Shown here one piece after another: positions 7,048-14,666 of a stretch of DNA of 64,000 bases. The first letter of the stretch is position 1. The number at the start of each line of letters is the position of its first letter. Position numbers and translations under genes: made by a program. The notes beneath the pieces are model-generated. The model did not search any database, was not told the origin of the DNA, and was given only the letters and a program-made list of their open reading frames with translations. The stretch is from Senimuribacter intestinalis (GTDB lineage: Bacteria > Bacillota > Clostridia > Peptostreptococcales > Anaerovoracaceae), in the NCBI GenBank assembly GCA_943192975.1, contig CALPCJ010000005.1, positions 1 to 64,000 of the forward strand, written 5' to 3'.

Positions 7048-8418
7048 CTATCGGCTCATTTCAAAGGGACGTTTCGGGCGTTTATTTGCCCTCTCCGCCT
7101 GTTCTAATGCCTTTGAATGTTCTACTATCGACTGCACCTGTTCCCTGCCTAAATGACGTTCCAAACACCCCAAGTCAGACGCTTTTTCCTGCAATCGCTC
7201 TATGGTATCGTTCTGCTCCATAACCTTATCCGTCAAGCGGCTAATCTGCTTTTGTTGCCCGTCCACTTTGGCGGTCAGCTTCTTGCCTTGTTCCGTAAGC
7301 TGTACGCATTTGATAGTCAGATTTTTTACCACTTCTTTCAATTTCTCCACAAGCGAAAGTGCTTTTTTATCCCGATAATTCTTTGCGCTTATCAATGCCC
7401 CCGGCTCTGCTAACTGCCATTTCACATCTTCATCATAGGTGTGTATATTGCGCTCCATGACTTCTTTTGACTGTACCATTTTGTTAAGTTCCTGCTGTAA
7501 CTTTTTCTGCTGTTTTTCCAATTTTTCATTTTCAGATTGCAACTTTTCTTTATCCTCTGTTAGTTCTTCCGTCTGCTCTTTCAGCAGATGATTTGTTGTG
7601 GTAAGTTCCGATACTTCCTGCCAGATTGCTTCGCCCTCTTTCCGTATCTGCTCCGTTTCCCGTCCTGCTGCTATCTGCTGATGAAGAATATCGGATAATT
7701 CCTCTTTACTGCCGGAGATTGTCCGCTCCAATTCCGCAACCTCTTTCTGCCGTTCCTGCTTCTCAAAATCCAAAACCGATAAATGCTTCTCATGCGTTCC
7801 CTTTTTCTCCCATTCAATATCATGCTGTAGCATAATCTCCACAAGCCGTTCTTTCTCTGCCGCTACCCACTGGTTACGTTCTGTTTCGCTCCTTGTGCCA
7901 CCTTTAAAACCAAGCTCCGCAAGTGCCTTTTTTAATGACACTCTTGTTTCAAGCCCTCTCTTGCTTCCAGTCTTATAGGGTATAAAATCTATATGCAGAT
8001 GCGGCGTAGCTTCGTCCATGTGAAGATGCGCTGAAAATACCCTTAATGTAGGATTGCGCTGCTGAAAGTCCTGCATATATTTATCAAGTATTTTCGCCGC
8101 AAGCTGTCCGTCCTCTGTCTTTGCCCCCATATCGTCCTTGTTTCCTATCTGCAAAATAATCTCATGGAATGGCTTCTCCTGTTTGCCGGAACAGATTTTC
8201 TCATAATAATCATCAATTATGCGGTCATTTCTTGTCTGCTTCTCATTGTACCGGGCGAGTGCTTCAGCAAATAATTCGTGGTATACGTCTTTGATATTTT
8301 CATTGCAGTATTCCACATTCAGACAACTCCGCTCCGGGTCAGTGTTCTTTGCGTGGAATTTTCTGCTGTTATGGTTGACAGAGCCTTTCCCTGTCATAAC
8401 GCTGATAGTCCGCTTCAA
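7048..8418 (-). CDS. mobV: MobV (Pre/Mob) family relaxase, element B
   Basis: This is a 456-residue relaxase. The N-terminal domain (about 1-200) starts KRTISVMTGKGSVNHNSRKF and has the family's HLHMDEATPHLHIDFIP block with metal-binding histidines. The rest is a long coiled coil (about 220-430). MobV enzymes nick at oriT upstream of their own gene and lead the strand into a recipient using a helper conjugation machine. The gene starts at TTG (8416-8418); an ATG eight codons later is possible. An oriT-like region lies just upstream (8470-8556). Confidence 0.9.
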   Translation of the reverse strand: MKRTISVMTGKGSVNHNSRKFHAKNTDPERSCLNVEYCNENIKDVYHELFAEALARYNEKQTRNDRIIDDYYEKICSGKQEKPFHEIILQIGNKDDMGAKTEDGQLAAKILDKYMQDFQQRNPTLRVFSAHLHMDEATPHLHIDFIPYKTGSKRGLETRVSLKKALAELGFKGGTRSETERNQWVAAEKERLVEIMLQHDIEWEKKGTHEKHLSVLDFEKQERQKEVAELERTISGSKEELSDILHQQIAAGRETEQIRKEGEAIWQEVSELTTTNHLLKEQTEELTEDKEKLQSENEKLEKQQKKLQQELNKMVQSKEVMERNIHTYDEDVKWQLAEPGALISAKNYRDKKALSLVEKLKEVVKNLTIKCVQLTEQGKKLTAKVDGQQKQISRLTDKVMEQNDTIERLQEKASDLGCLERHLGREQVQSIVEHSKALEQAERANKRPKRPFEMSR

Positions 8419-8469
8419 TAATTTTTCCTTTCTCCCTTATCGGGTAATGAGCGCCGGAAACGGTGCATA

Positions 8470-8556
8470 GCCTTTGTTACTTTCTGCGAAAGTAACGCAA
8501 AAGCACTTTTGACAGGCAAGCCTATCAAAAATGCAACCTGCAAGCAGGTTTTGCGC
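8470..8556. other. Candidate oriT, element B
   Basis: It lies upstream of mobV and is the only non-coding block clearly shared with element C (20998-21084). It has GTTACTTTC-TGC-GAAAGTAAC (8476-8496), AAAAGCACTTTTG, a stem TTTTGA with TCAAAA, and AACCTGCAAGCAGGTT. In C the third stem is TTTTGT with ACAAAA, a paired change that keeps the hairpin. Pre/Mob origins normally lie directly upstream of the relaxase gene. Confidence 0.6.
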
Positions 8557-8652
8557 CCTGCCGGGGGCTAGCTGTCCGTTGGACAGCATACCGTCCTAAC
8601 GGACGGGGCGGCTTTTCGCCGCCTTGATACCGCCGCTTCCCTGCTTTCTCTC

Positions 8653-8755
8653 AACAGCGCAACATTGCAATGTCTATAATTTTTGCAACCTTGCAATCTT
8701 CAAGAGCGCAATTCCAAGACTGCAAAATTCTAATACCCTGCATTGTTGCGCTGTT
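8653..8755. repeat. Inverted repeat and TTGCAA cluster upstream of mob, candidate replication origin (B)
   Basis: A perfect 12-base inverted repeat, AACAGCGCAACA (8653-8664) and TGTTGCGCTGTT (8744-8755), encloses several TTGCAA/TTGCAAT words. It sits directly after the RecA/AAA-type gene. Such clusters near a replication-type ATPase suggest an origin or a regulatory site. Confidence 0.35.
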
Positions 8756-8769
8756 ACCTTGCCTGTCCG

Positions 8770-9747
8770 TCACTGTCTGATTTTATCCAGTTCCCAATAC
8801 CATGTATTGTTTATCCGCTTCGCCCGAATACCTAACTCTTTCTTTGCATTTTCCAGTGTCCGCTTTGATATGCCCTGTTCGTCTGCAAGATTGAAAATCT
8901 CATTGCTTTGTATGGCGTTGTTTGTTTCTGCCAGTTCCCGGAGTAACCGTTTCGCCTGTTCCATTTTATTTGCTTTCGGGGCAATGCCGCCTAACACTTC
9001 ATCAGCTGTAATCTCATAATCCCCTAACCATTGAAAACCGTCCTCCGACAGTGCAAACGCTTTCGGGTGTCCGAACGCCGCAAGGTTGTTTTTAATCTGC
9101 ACAACAGCCCTTATATTTTCTTCCCCCTCAACCCTGCCGACTAAGAGAACGCTTCTAGCGACTGCAAAGAAATCAATCGAACCCATTCCCCGGTATGCCG
9201 CTTTATTTCCTGCTGCCTTGTTCATATGCCCGACAAGAACAATCGCACACTGGTATTTCTCTGCCAGTGCCGCTAATTTTTTTGTCATATCCCTTGCTTC
9301 ATTCGCCCGGTTCATATCCATGCCACCACCCAAATAGGCTTGTATCGGGTCTAAAATCAGCAGCTTTGCGCCTGTCTTTATAACAGCTTCTTCCAAGCGT
9401 TCATCTATCATGGAAAGGGATTTTATCTTTTCATCAATGACCGAGATTTTCTCACAGTCTGCCTTTGCCTGTTCTAAGCGGGGCTTTACCGTATCTGCAA
9501 GACCGTCCTCCGCACTCTGATAGATTACATTCAAAGGCTCTGTAAAGTTCATTCCACCGTCTAAACTTTCTCCCATAGACAGCTTAGCCGCTATGTTCAG
9601 AATAAATGTTGTCTTTCCGTCCCCCGGATCGCCTTGTACAATTGTCAGCTTGCCATAAGGGATAAAGGGAAACCACGGCCATGAAACTTCCTGTGACTGT
9701 ATCTCCGAAAATTTAATCAACTGTAATTCTGTTTTTGTTTCTTCCAT
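8770..9747 (-). CDS. RecA/AAA-type ATPase (RepA-like helicase), element B
   Basis: The 325-residue protein has Walker A GDPGDGKTTF (about residue 38), Walker B AKLLILDPIQAY and VLVGHMNKA, and a C-terminal winged-helix-like segment (SNEIFNLADEQGISKRTL). This matches AAA_25 proteins annotated as RepA-like replicative helicases on plasmids and mobilizable elements. Start chosen at 9747, where GGAGGG sits five bases upstream; an ATG four codons earlier overlaps that site. It lies between mobC and oriT, and is likely needed for replication of the excised circle. Confidence 0.8.
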   Translation of the reverse strand: MEETKTELQLIKFSEIQSQEVSWPWFPFIPYGKLTIVQGDPGDGKTTFILNIAAKLSMGESLDGGMNFTEPLNVIYQSAEDGLADTVKPRLEQAKADCEKISVIDEKIKSLSMIDERLEEAVIKTGAKLLILDPIQAYLGGGMDMNRANEARDMTKKLAALAEKYQCAIVLVGHMNKAAGNKAAYRGMGSIDFFAVARSVLLVGRVEGEENIRAVVQIKNNLAAFGHPKAFALSEDGFQWLGDYEITADEVLGGIAPKANKMEQAKRLLRELAETNNAIQSNEIFNLADEQGISKRTLENAKKELGIRAKRINNTWYWELDKIRQ

Positions 9748-9845
9748 AATGCCCTCCATTTCTGAAAAATCGTTGTCACTGGAAGAAACCTCTGCTATAC
9801 TTAAATTGTGAGATTGATAACAGAGGTTTTCCAGTTATCACAGCC

Positions 9846-10235
9846 CTAACAGTTGCCGCTGTCGGGGCTTTTTTCTTCTCCGTTGGCGTTTCCCTGCCAC
9901 AGATATTTTGCTCCGTCCAGCACCCACAGAATAGCTTTCAGCATATCAAGACAGTCATTCCTCATATCTTCCAGTCCCTCCGATGTTAAATCTACCTCTG
10001 TCTTTTCAAACTGTTCCGTCACTTCCCGGATATTGGTCTGCATTATCTTTAGTTCCTCTACCAACTGGTAAACCAGTTCTTTTTTACCGACCACGCACAC
10101 CCGGTTATAAATGCAGGAACGGACAAAATAATCTTTCTTAGAAAGTCCGCTTGCCAAAATCCTTGCTTCGATTTCTTCCCTCTCTCTGGGGGAAATACGA
10201 AAGCTGATTGTCGGGTATTTATGCACTCCGCTCAT
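9846..10235 (-). CDS. MobC-like relaxosome accessory protein, element B
   Basis: The 129-residue protein begins with a ribbon-helix-helix type segment (PTISFRISPREREEIEARI then SGLSKKDYFVRS), the typical start of plasmid mobilization MobC/NikA-like accessory proteins, followed by a helical C-terminus. It would bind oriT and help the relaxase. Its ATG overlaps the integrase stop (ATGA), showing translational coupling. The short gap downstream to the ATPase gene (9748-9845) contains an inverted repeat AACCTCTG...CAGAGGTT. Confidence 0.75.
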   Translation of the reverse strand: MSGVHKYPTISFRISPREREEIEARILASGLSKKDYFVRSCIYNRVCVVGKKELVYQLVEELKIMQTNIREVTEQFEKTEVDLTSEGLEDMRNDCLDMLKAILWVLDGAKYLWQGNANGEEKSPDSGNC

Positions 10236-11296
10236 TCTTCTTCCTCCCTGCTGTTCTCCATCTCCAATTTATCTGCAAGTTCCCCCTGCTTGTTGGGATA
10301 TAAATGTGAATAAGTATTTAATGTTGTTTCGATTTTCTCATGCCCCAACCGTTCCGCAATCGCTAATGGTGTAAAACCCATTTCCACGAGTAACGAAGCG
10401 TGGGAATGACGAATATCGTGCAAGCGTATTCTTTTCACTCCCGAAGCCTTGATACCTCTGATAATCTCATGCTCCATATAGGATTTTGTAAAACGGAACA
10501 TTCTTTCGTCTGCCATAATTCCGTATAAGTGCGAAGTATACTCTTTTAATTCCTCTGTCAGAAACGGCGGTATCGTTATGACACGCTTGCTCTTTGGCGT
10601 TTTGGGCGGTGTGATAATATCCCTGCCCTCTATCCGCTGATAGGACTTGTTTACGGAAATAGTACGCTTCTCTAAGTCAATATCATTGTAGGTAAGGGCA
10701 AGTAATTCTCCAATCCTCATGCCTGTCCAGTAAAGGAGCAAAAACGCCATTTTTGTTTCCGGCTTGTTCTCCACAGTCACAAGAAACTGCTTAAACTCCT
10801 GCTTCGTCCAAAACTCCTTTTCCCCGGCGTGGCTCTTTCCGATACTCCCGGCTTTCCTGCAAGGATTGTCTTTCAAGTCATAGTACCGAACCGCATAATT
10901 GAAGATTGCCGACAACTGATTATTGACCGTTTTCAGATACGTTTCCGAATATCCTTTTTTCATCAGTGCATTTTGCCACGCCCGAATATCGGAAGCCTTA
11001 ATCTCATTCATGTTCTTTTTCTTGAAATACGGAATAATTTTCAAGTCAATAATGAATTTCTTTGTACGCATGGTGTTTTCACGCAGACGGTGTTCCATAT
11101 CCTCATAATAGATTTGTACGAAGTTTTCAAAATTGATGTCTAAATTCCTCTGCTGCTGTTGCAGGAAGTCACGCTCCCACTATTCCGCTTCCGCTTTTGT
11201 CTTAAATCCCCTCTTGTTCTTCTTGTGGCTTACGCCCTGCCAGTCCTTATAATAGAACTGGCAACGCCACATCTTTCCGTCCCTTGTCGCTGACAT
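10232..11296 (-). pseudogene. int: Tyrosine integrase with in-frame amber stop, element B
   Basis: The full reading frame is 355 codons from ATG 11296, but codon 39 is TAG (11180-11182), in the place where the intact integrase of C has Gln/Glu (EAQEWER). The N-terminal 38 codons hold the start of the AP2-like/arm-binding domain. Downstream the core and catalytic domain are intact: R in TGMRIGELLAL, HDIRHSHAS, LGHEKIETTLNTYSHL with the Tyr nucleophile. Translation could restart at 11098 (MEHRLRENTM), giving a 288-residue protein without the arm domain. B is thus probably immobile unless helped in trans. Confidence 0.85.
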
Positions 11297-11311
11297 AAAA
11301 TCTCTCCTTTC

Positions 11312-11506
11312 CTACATGGCTACGGTCAGACCGTAGAATTTTTCTTCAAAGTATTTTGTCGGGACTTTGCCGCAGATTGTCCGATAATCCTTTGCTTTCA
11401 GTTCCTCATTCAGCCCCCGGATAATCTTATAGGCATAACCCGTTGATACACCAAGCATTTCAGCCGCTTCCTCTGCCGTTACATACATTTTCTTTCCATT
11501 CTCCAT
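11312..11506 (-). CDS. xis: Excisionase, element B
   Basis: The 64-residue helix-turn-helix protein (YVTAEEAAEMLGVSTGYAYK, then IIRGLNEELK and YFEEKFYG) is of the MerR-like excisionase type found before integrases in Tn916-like elements. It would bend DNA at the attachment sites and favour excision. It lies 15 bases upstream of the integrase on the same strand and diverges from the XRE repressor; three operator palindromes fill the gap between them. Confidence 0.85.
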   Translation of the reverse strand: MENGKKMYVTAEEAAEMLGVSTGYAYKIIRGLNEELKAKDYRTICGKVPTKYFEEKFYGLTVAM

Positions 11507-11538
11507 ATAGTCCTGTCCTTTCCTTTTTTATTTTAGGT

Positions 11539-11624
11539 ACACATATGTGACCTTTATGTTTTTATTATACGGTACACTTTTGTGAATGTCAAGTATTTAT
11601 TTTAAATTTTTATACACAAATGTG
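11539..11624. promoter_or_regulatory. Three operator palindromes ACAC-N3-TGTG (xis/xre, element B)
   Basis: ACAC-ATA-TGTG (11539-11549), ACAC-TTT-TGTG (11574-11584) and ACAC-AAA-TGTG (11614-11624) lie in the divergent intergenic region. Their spacings are 35 and 40 bases. They are probably bound by the adjacent XRE repressor to control both directions. Confidence 0.7.
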
Positions 11625-11685
11625 TCCTAGTATGATAGAATTAGACTAAGCACTAACGAAAATCACATAAATTGGAGGTATTGTC

Positions 11686-12234
11686 ATGACTACCGGGGAA
11701 AAGATTAAACACTTTCGGAATTTGCGCGGCATATCACAGGAAACGCTTGGACAGCTTTCCGGCATTAATTCCGCCACAATTAAAAAGTATGAGTATGGCA
11801 TCCGCAATCCCAAGCCCGACCAACTGCTGAAAATTGCAAATGCTTTGGGTATCAGTATCAATGTTTTCATGGATTTTGATATAGAAACAGTGTCAGATGT
11901 ATTGTCTTTGATTTTGAAAATGGACGAACAATTAGATATGAACTTTGAAGCTGAGAGGTACGAGGACGGAAGTTTTAATCCCGCTACAATCAAAATATCT
12001 TTCAAGAACTCCCTGCTCAATCATAAGTTGGGCGTATACATGAAAGCAAGAGAATTGCAGGAGAACCTTTTGAATGATACGGAACGCTTCTCGTCAGAAG
12101 AAGAACACCAACGGGCGATTGAAGCACTCTCAAAGGATTTGGACGCTGTTAAGCAGAGTATTCTTGATGACAGTAAGATTGTCAAAAAAGGTGTTCGGGG
12201 AATATCCGTTAAAATATATCCCGAAAATGAGTGA
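11686..12234 (+). CDS. XRE-family repressor, element B
   Basis: The 182-residue protein has an N-terminal XRE helix-turn-helix (residues 5-60; GISQETLGQLSGINSATIKK and YGIRNPKPDQLLKIA), then an acidic helical region. Divergent from xis and flanked by three identical palindromes, it is probably the autoregulating switch that keeps excision genes off. A GGAGG site precedes the ATG. Its C-terminal half is unlike that of the repressor of element C, which fits the different operator sequences. Confidence 0.85.
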   Translation: MTTGEKIKHFRNLRGISQETLGQLSGINSATIKKYEYGIRNPKPDQLLKIANALGISINVFMDFDIETVSDVLSLILKMDEQLDMNFEAERYEDGSFNPATIKISFKNSLLNHKLGVYMKARELQENLLNDTERFSSEEEHQRAIEALSKDLDAVKQSILDDSKIVKKGVRGISVKIYPENE

Positions 12235-12256
12235 TAAAAATTTTGAGCAAAAAGTA

Positions 12257-12287
12257 TTGACTTCCACGTAACGTGATACTGTATTCT
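12257..12287 (+). promoter_or_regulatory. MerR-type promoter with 19-bp spacer
   Basis: TTGACT, 19 bp, TATTCT, with the palindrome CACGT-A-ACGTG (12265-12275) inside the spacer. An over-long spacer carrying a palindrome is the hallmark of MerR-activated promoters. It stands before the broken merR-like gene. Confidence 0.75.
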
Positions 12288-12363
12288 TTTCTCATAGGAG
12301 CAGAATAGAAATAAGCCGGCAATCTCTGTCTTGCTTCTTCACAAATTTAAGGAGCTGATAAGA

Positions 12364-13200
12364 ATGCGAACCATAAGCCAAGTTGCAGAATTAACAGGCA
12401 TAAGCACTCGAACACTACAATATTATGACGAAATTGGATTGTTAAAGCCAAGCGAATTGACCGAATCCGGCTATCGCCTATATGATGATGAAGCCTTGCA
12501 AAAGCTACAACAAATCCTATTTTTTAAGGAATTGGGATTTAAGCTGAAAGAGATTAAAGAAATTCTGCAAAAACCCGACTTTGACAAAATTAAGGCTTTC
12601 AAAAGATAAAAAGAACTGCTTCTGCTGAAGCGCAATCGGACAGACAGACTTATACAGCTTCTTAGCCGCTTAGAGAAAGGAGAACAATATATGAGTTTTA
12701 AAGAATTTGACCTGTCCGATTACATCACCGCTTTAGAAGATTTTAAAAGTAACAGCACTGATGATGTTATCAAACACTGGGGAAGTATTGAAAATTTTGA
12801 TATGTTTATTTAGAAAATCAAAGATGATGAATCCGAATTAGCTAAACTCGCCATTCAACAATTCGGCAGTATTGAAAAGTACACCGAAGCCATGAAACAT
12901 AATTTAGAGCATTTCTCTGAACTCATGGAAACGCAATTAACGGAGGAAGTAAAAGAAATTGGAAAACAATCTGATATACTGTATGGCATACTAACCGCCG
13001 ACTTGTCAGAAGATGTTTCTTCCCCTAAAATACAATCCATTGTATCCCTCGATAAGCTCTATATCAATGTTCTTATCGACATATATTCAGGCGATTATAT
13101 AAAAAGCATGACTGACAGTCAATATGGAAAAGGGGCTTCTGATTATATTGTAAAAGCGTTCCGTTATTACTCGGAGAACAACGTTTCCGAAAACAATTAG
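12364..13200 (+). pseudogene. MerR/TipA-like regulator, broken by two stops (element B)
   Basis: The first frame (12364-12609) encodes an intact MerR helix-turn-helix (SQVAELTGISTRTLQYYDEI, then GYRLYDDEALQKLQQILFF). TAA at 12607-12609 ends it where CAA (Gln) is expected. The TipAS-like ligand domain restarts at ATG 12691 behind AAAGGAG but is stopped again by TAG at 12811-12813, where the A copy has CAG. The rest reads on to 13200 with a 14-codon in-frame deletion relative to the A copy. The first stop is shared with copy A and so predates the duplication. Confidence 0.8.
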
Positions 13201-13292
13201 AGGCAACAGGCACTCTCTCTAAAAAATATATCCCGGCAACTAATCATTCTCGCTATGCTGAAAAATAGCTTGCCACACTTTAGAGAGCCTTA

Positions 13293-13321
13293 GTGACATT
13301 TGAATTTTCTTGTGGTATAGT
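13293..13321 (+). promoter_or_regulatory. Sigma-70-like promoter before the AbrB-like gene (copy 2)
   Basis: GTGACA, 17 bp, TATAGT, identical to copy 1 at 910-938. Confidence 0.5.
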
Positions 13322-13356
13322 GGACTTCCACTTTTAGGAAAAGGAGTTGATGATAT

Positions 13357-13824
13357 ATGCCACAGATGAATAAAGGCGGTAAATTTATTTTCGGAAAATC
13401 ACTGATACGAAATGATTTGACAATCCATCTGCCAGCCCAGGCTCTTACAGAGTACAACGCCACAGTAGAGGAAAAAGTCTATCTTTTTACTGGAAGCAAA
13501 GTCACTGGCGGCTTTTGTGTAACAAGAAAAGAATTGTTAGAACCGTCAAAATTAGGACACATTCTTACTGATAATCCGGCTTTACAAAGTTATCAGACCG
13601 CAGAGGGCGAATTTATCAAATACAAAGGGCGGTCATACTGTTGGGTAAATATTTCAGAGAATGGTATCATTCAGCTTAATCAGCAAATATTGGACTTCCT
13701 TAATCTAAAGATTGGAATGGAACTATTGTCTATCCGAAGCAGTGATATAGCTTTTACAATGGGTGCAACCGGTCCTCTATTGGAAAGAGCCGATAATTAT
13801 GAGGGGGAAATCAAAATTTACTGA
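13357..13824 (+). CDS. AbrB-like two-repeat hypothetical protein (copy 2)
   Basis: At 155 residues this is probably the full-length form of the protein also found at 974-1459, ending GEIKIY. Two AbrB-like motif regions (about 12-45 and 98-135) suggest a DNA-binding swapped-hairpin fold; this is inference. AAAGGAG precedes the ATG. It follows the TipA-like gene in both copies, so they may act together. The DNA block 88-1425 is repeated at about 12520-13805. Confidence 0.7.
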   Translation: MPQMNKGGKFIFGKSLIRNDLTIHLPAQALTEYNATVEEKVYLFTGSKVTGGFCVTRKELLEPSKLGHILTDNPALQSYQTAEGEFIKYKGRSYCWVNISENGIIQLNQQILDFLNLKIGMELLSIRSSDIAFTMGATGPLLERADNYEGEIKIY

Positions 13825-13854
13825 ACAATATCTACAGATTTTAGCAGAAATCCC

Positions 13855-13883
13855 TTGAAACATTTCACATTCAATGGTATTAT
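13855..13883 (+). promoter_or_regulatory. Promoter of the antisense RNA (element B)
   Basis: TTGAAA, 17 bp, TATTAT. It points toward the 3' end of the small toxin gene and drives the RNA ending at 13998. Confidence 0.65.
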
Positions 13884-13889
13884 AACAAT

Positions 13890-13998
13890 ACAAAGGGAAA
13901 GCACCCACTCCAAAGTGGATGCTCCGAGTTTAGGTTAATGATTGTCCTTACGGACACCGCCTATCCTGTGGATCAGACAGGATAGGCATTTTTATTTT
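13890..13998 (+). ncRNA. Antisense RNA antitoxin (type I system, element B)
   Basis: The predicted transcript is about 110 bases from the promoter at 13855-13883 to a terminator GCCTATCCTG-N9-CAGGATAGGC (13959-13987) followed by ATTTTTATTTT. It has a further hairpin GTCC-TTAC-GGAC. Its end overlaps the last codon and stop of the small toxin gene on the other strand, so it would pair with the 3' part of the toxin mRNA, as in Fst/par and TxpA-type systems. Confidence 0.6.
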
Positions 13999-14111
13999 CG
14001 CTTGTTGTTTCTCTTATCGAGAAAGGCAAGCAACGCAACAATTAAGCTACCAAAGGACATCAGCAATGCTAATATTCCAATGAAAATCGAAATGATTTCA
14101 AAAGCTGTCAT
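13992..14111 (-). CDS. Holin-like type I toxin, 39 aa
   Basis: The 39-residue protein opens MTAFEIISIFIGILALL, has a single hydrophobic helix (about residues 5-30) and a basic tail DKRNNKRK. This is the layout of the small holin-like toxins (Hol_Tox/TxpA-like) of Firmicutes, which insert in the membrane. A GGGAGGT ribosome-binding site lies 7 bases before the ATG. A strong promoter lies at 14203-14231 and a convergent antisense RNA at the 3' end. It sits just inside the right end of element B, a usual place for an addiction module. Confidence 0.75.
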   Translation of the reverse strand: MTAFEIISIFIGILALLMSFGSLIVALLAFLDKRNNKRK

Positions 14112-14202
14112 CGGCGCCACCTCCCTTCCTATGTATTCCGGCACGCCGGTTTTCATAAACTCGGGAGGCTACCACCCTGTCATGGGTACTTTCCGTAGAT
14201 GT

Positions 14203-14231
14203 ATTGTAACACGAAGATATATGAATGGCAA
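14203..14231 (-). promoter_or_regulatory. Promoter of the holin-like toxin
   Basis: TTGCCA, 17 bp, TACAAT reading leftwards. The leader of about 85 bases between it and the ATG contains ACCC-ATGACA-GGGT, a small hairpin of the sort that limits toxin translation. Confidence 0.65.
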
Positions 14232-14254
14232 TTAGTTCTTTAAATTTGTTTGCA

Positions 14255-14268
14255 GGTATCACGATACC
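14255..14268. repeat. Candidate integrase arm-type site (element B right end)
   Basis: GGTATC-AC-GATACC, an inverted pair of the GGTATCA word found twice at the left end of B (4348-4366). Confidence 0.35.
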
Positions 14269-14330
14269 CGCCCGAAATCCAGTATTCATCAAATAATTAG
14301 AGCCATTTTAGAGCCAACAGGCATAAAGCA

Positions 14331-14371
14331 ATCCCGGAAACGCCCATTTTATCAGCATTTCCGGGATTTTA
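14331..14371. terminator. Hairpin at the right end of element B
   Basis: A 10-base stem ATCCCGGAAA with TTTCCGGGAT encloses a 17-base loop and is followed by TTTAT. It lies just inside the attachment site and may insulate the element from guaA-side transcription. Confidence 0.6.
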
Positions 14372-14375
14372 TCCG

Positions 14376-14396
14376 TTACTCAAACTCGACTTTTCC
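14376..14396. repeat. Attachment site 2 (guaA-like tail, B/C junction)
   Basis: Read leftwards these bases encode Gly-Lys-Val-Glu-Phe-Glu-stop, resembling the guaA end Gly-Thr-Ile-Glu-Phe-Glu-stop of the chromosome. Within the last four codons the only differences from host guaA are two wobble positions (GAG/GAA, TTT/TTC). It probably marks the junction of B and C and carries a guaA tail from another host. Shortness limits certainty. Confidence 0.5.
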
Positions 14397-14666
14397 TAAC
14401 TAATTTTGTTTATGGATTATTTTCTGTCAAGTATGTAAATCTTTTGATTATTTGATATATCCATATTATCCTGCCTATATGAACTAATGTTATCATTTTG
14501 TTATCGCTGTTGATAACACTGGCTCGGCAACTGCGGATAATAGCTATATGCTATGGTTTAAATTATAAGCGATTTTGCTAAGAAAATCAATTATTTTTTG
14601 CACCAACTCCAATAATCTCACAGCACTGACCAGATATTTCCACGAAACAACCAAAGCAATAAAACT
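14388..14666. other. AT-rich left end of element C with arm-type repeats
   Basis: No gene is visible. The region holds GTTATCATTTTGTTATC (14489-14505) and an inverted GATAAC (14512-14517), matching repeats at the right end of C (25290-25306). These are candidate integrase arm sites. Confidence 0.45.

Noticed and set aside
11180..12813. Reassigned TAG codon (amber suppression) to explain TAG in int and in the TipA-like gene
   Set aside because: Chromosomal genes here use TAG as ordinary stops (for example guaA neighbours), and both cases are simple substitutions in decaying genes.
14098..14292. 64-codon minus-strand frame overlapping the holin-like toxin leader
   Set aside because: It covers the toxin promoter and leader in another frame, has no ribosome-binding site and no recognisable sequence.
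14275..14300. A further att copy, from the words ATCCAGTATT near the right end of B
   Set aside because: Only about ten bases match the att arm, and no guaA codons are next to them.
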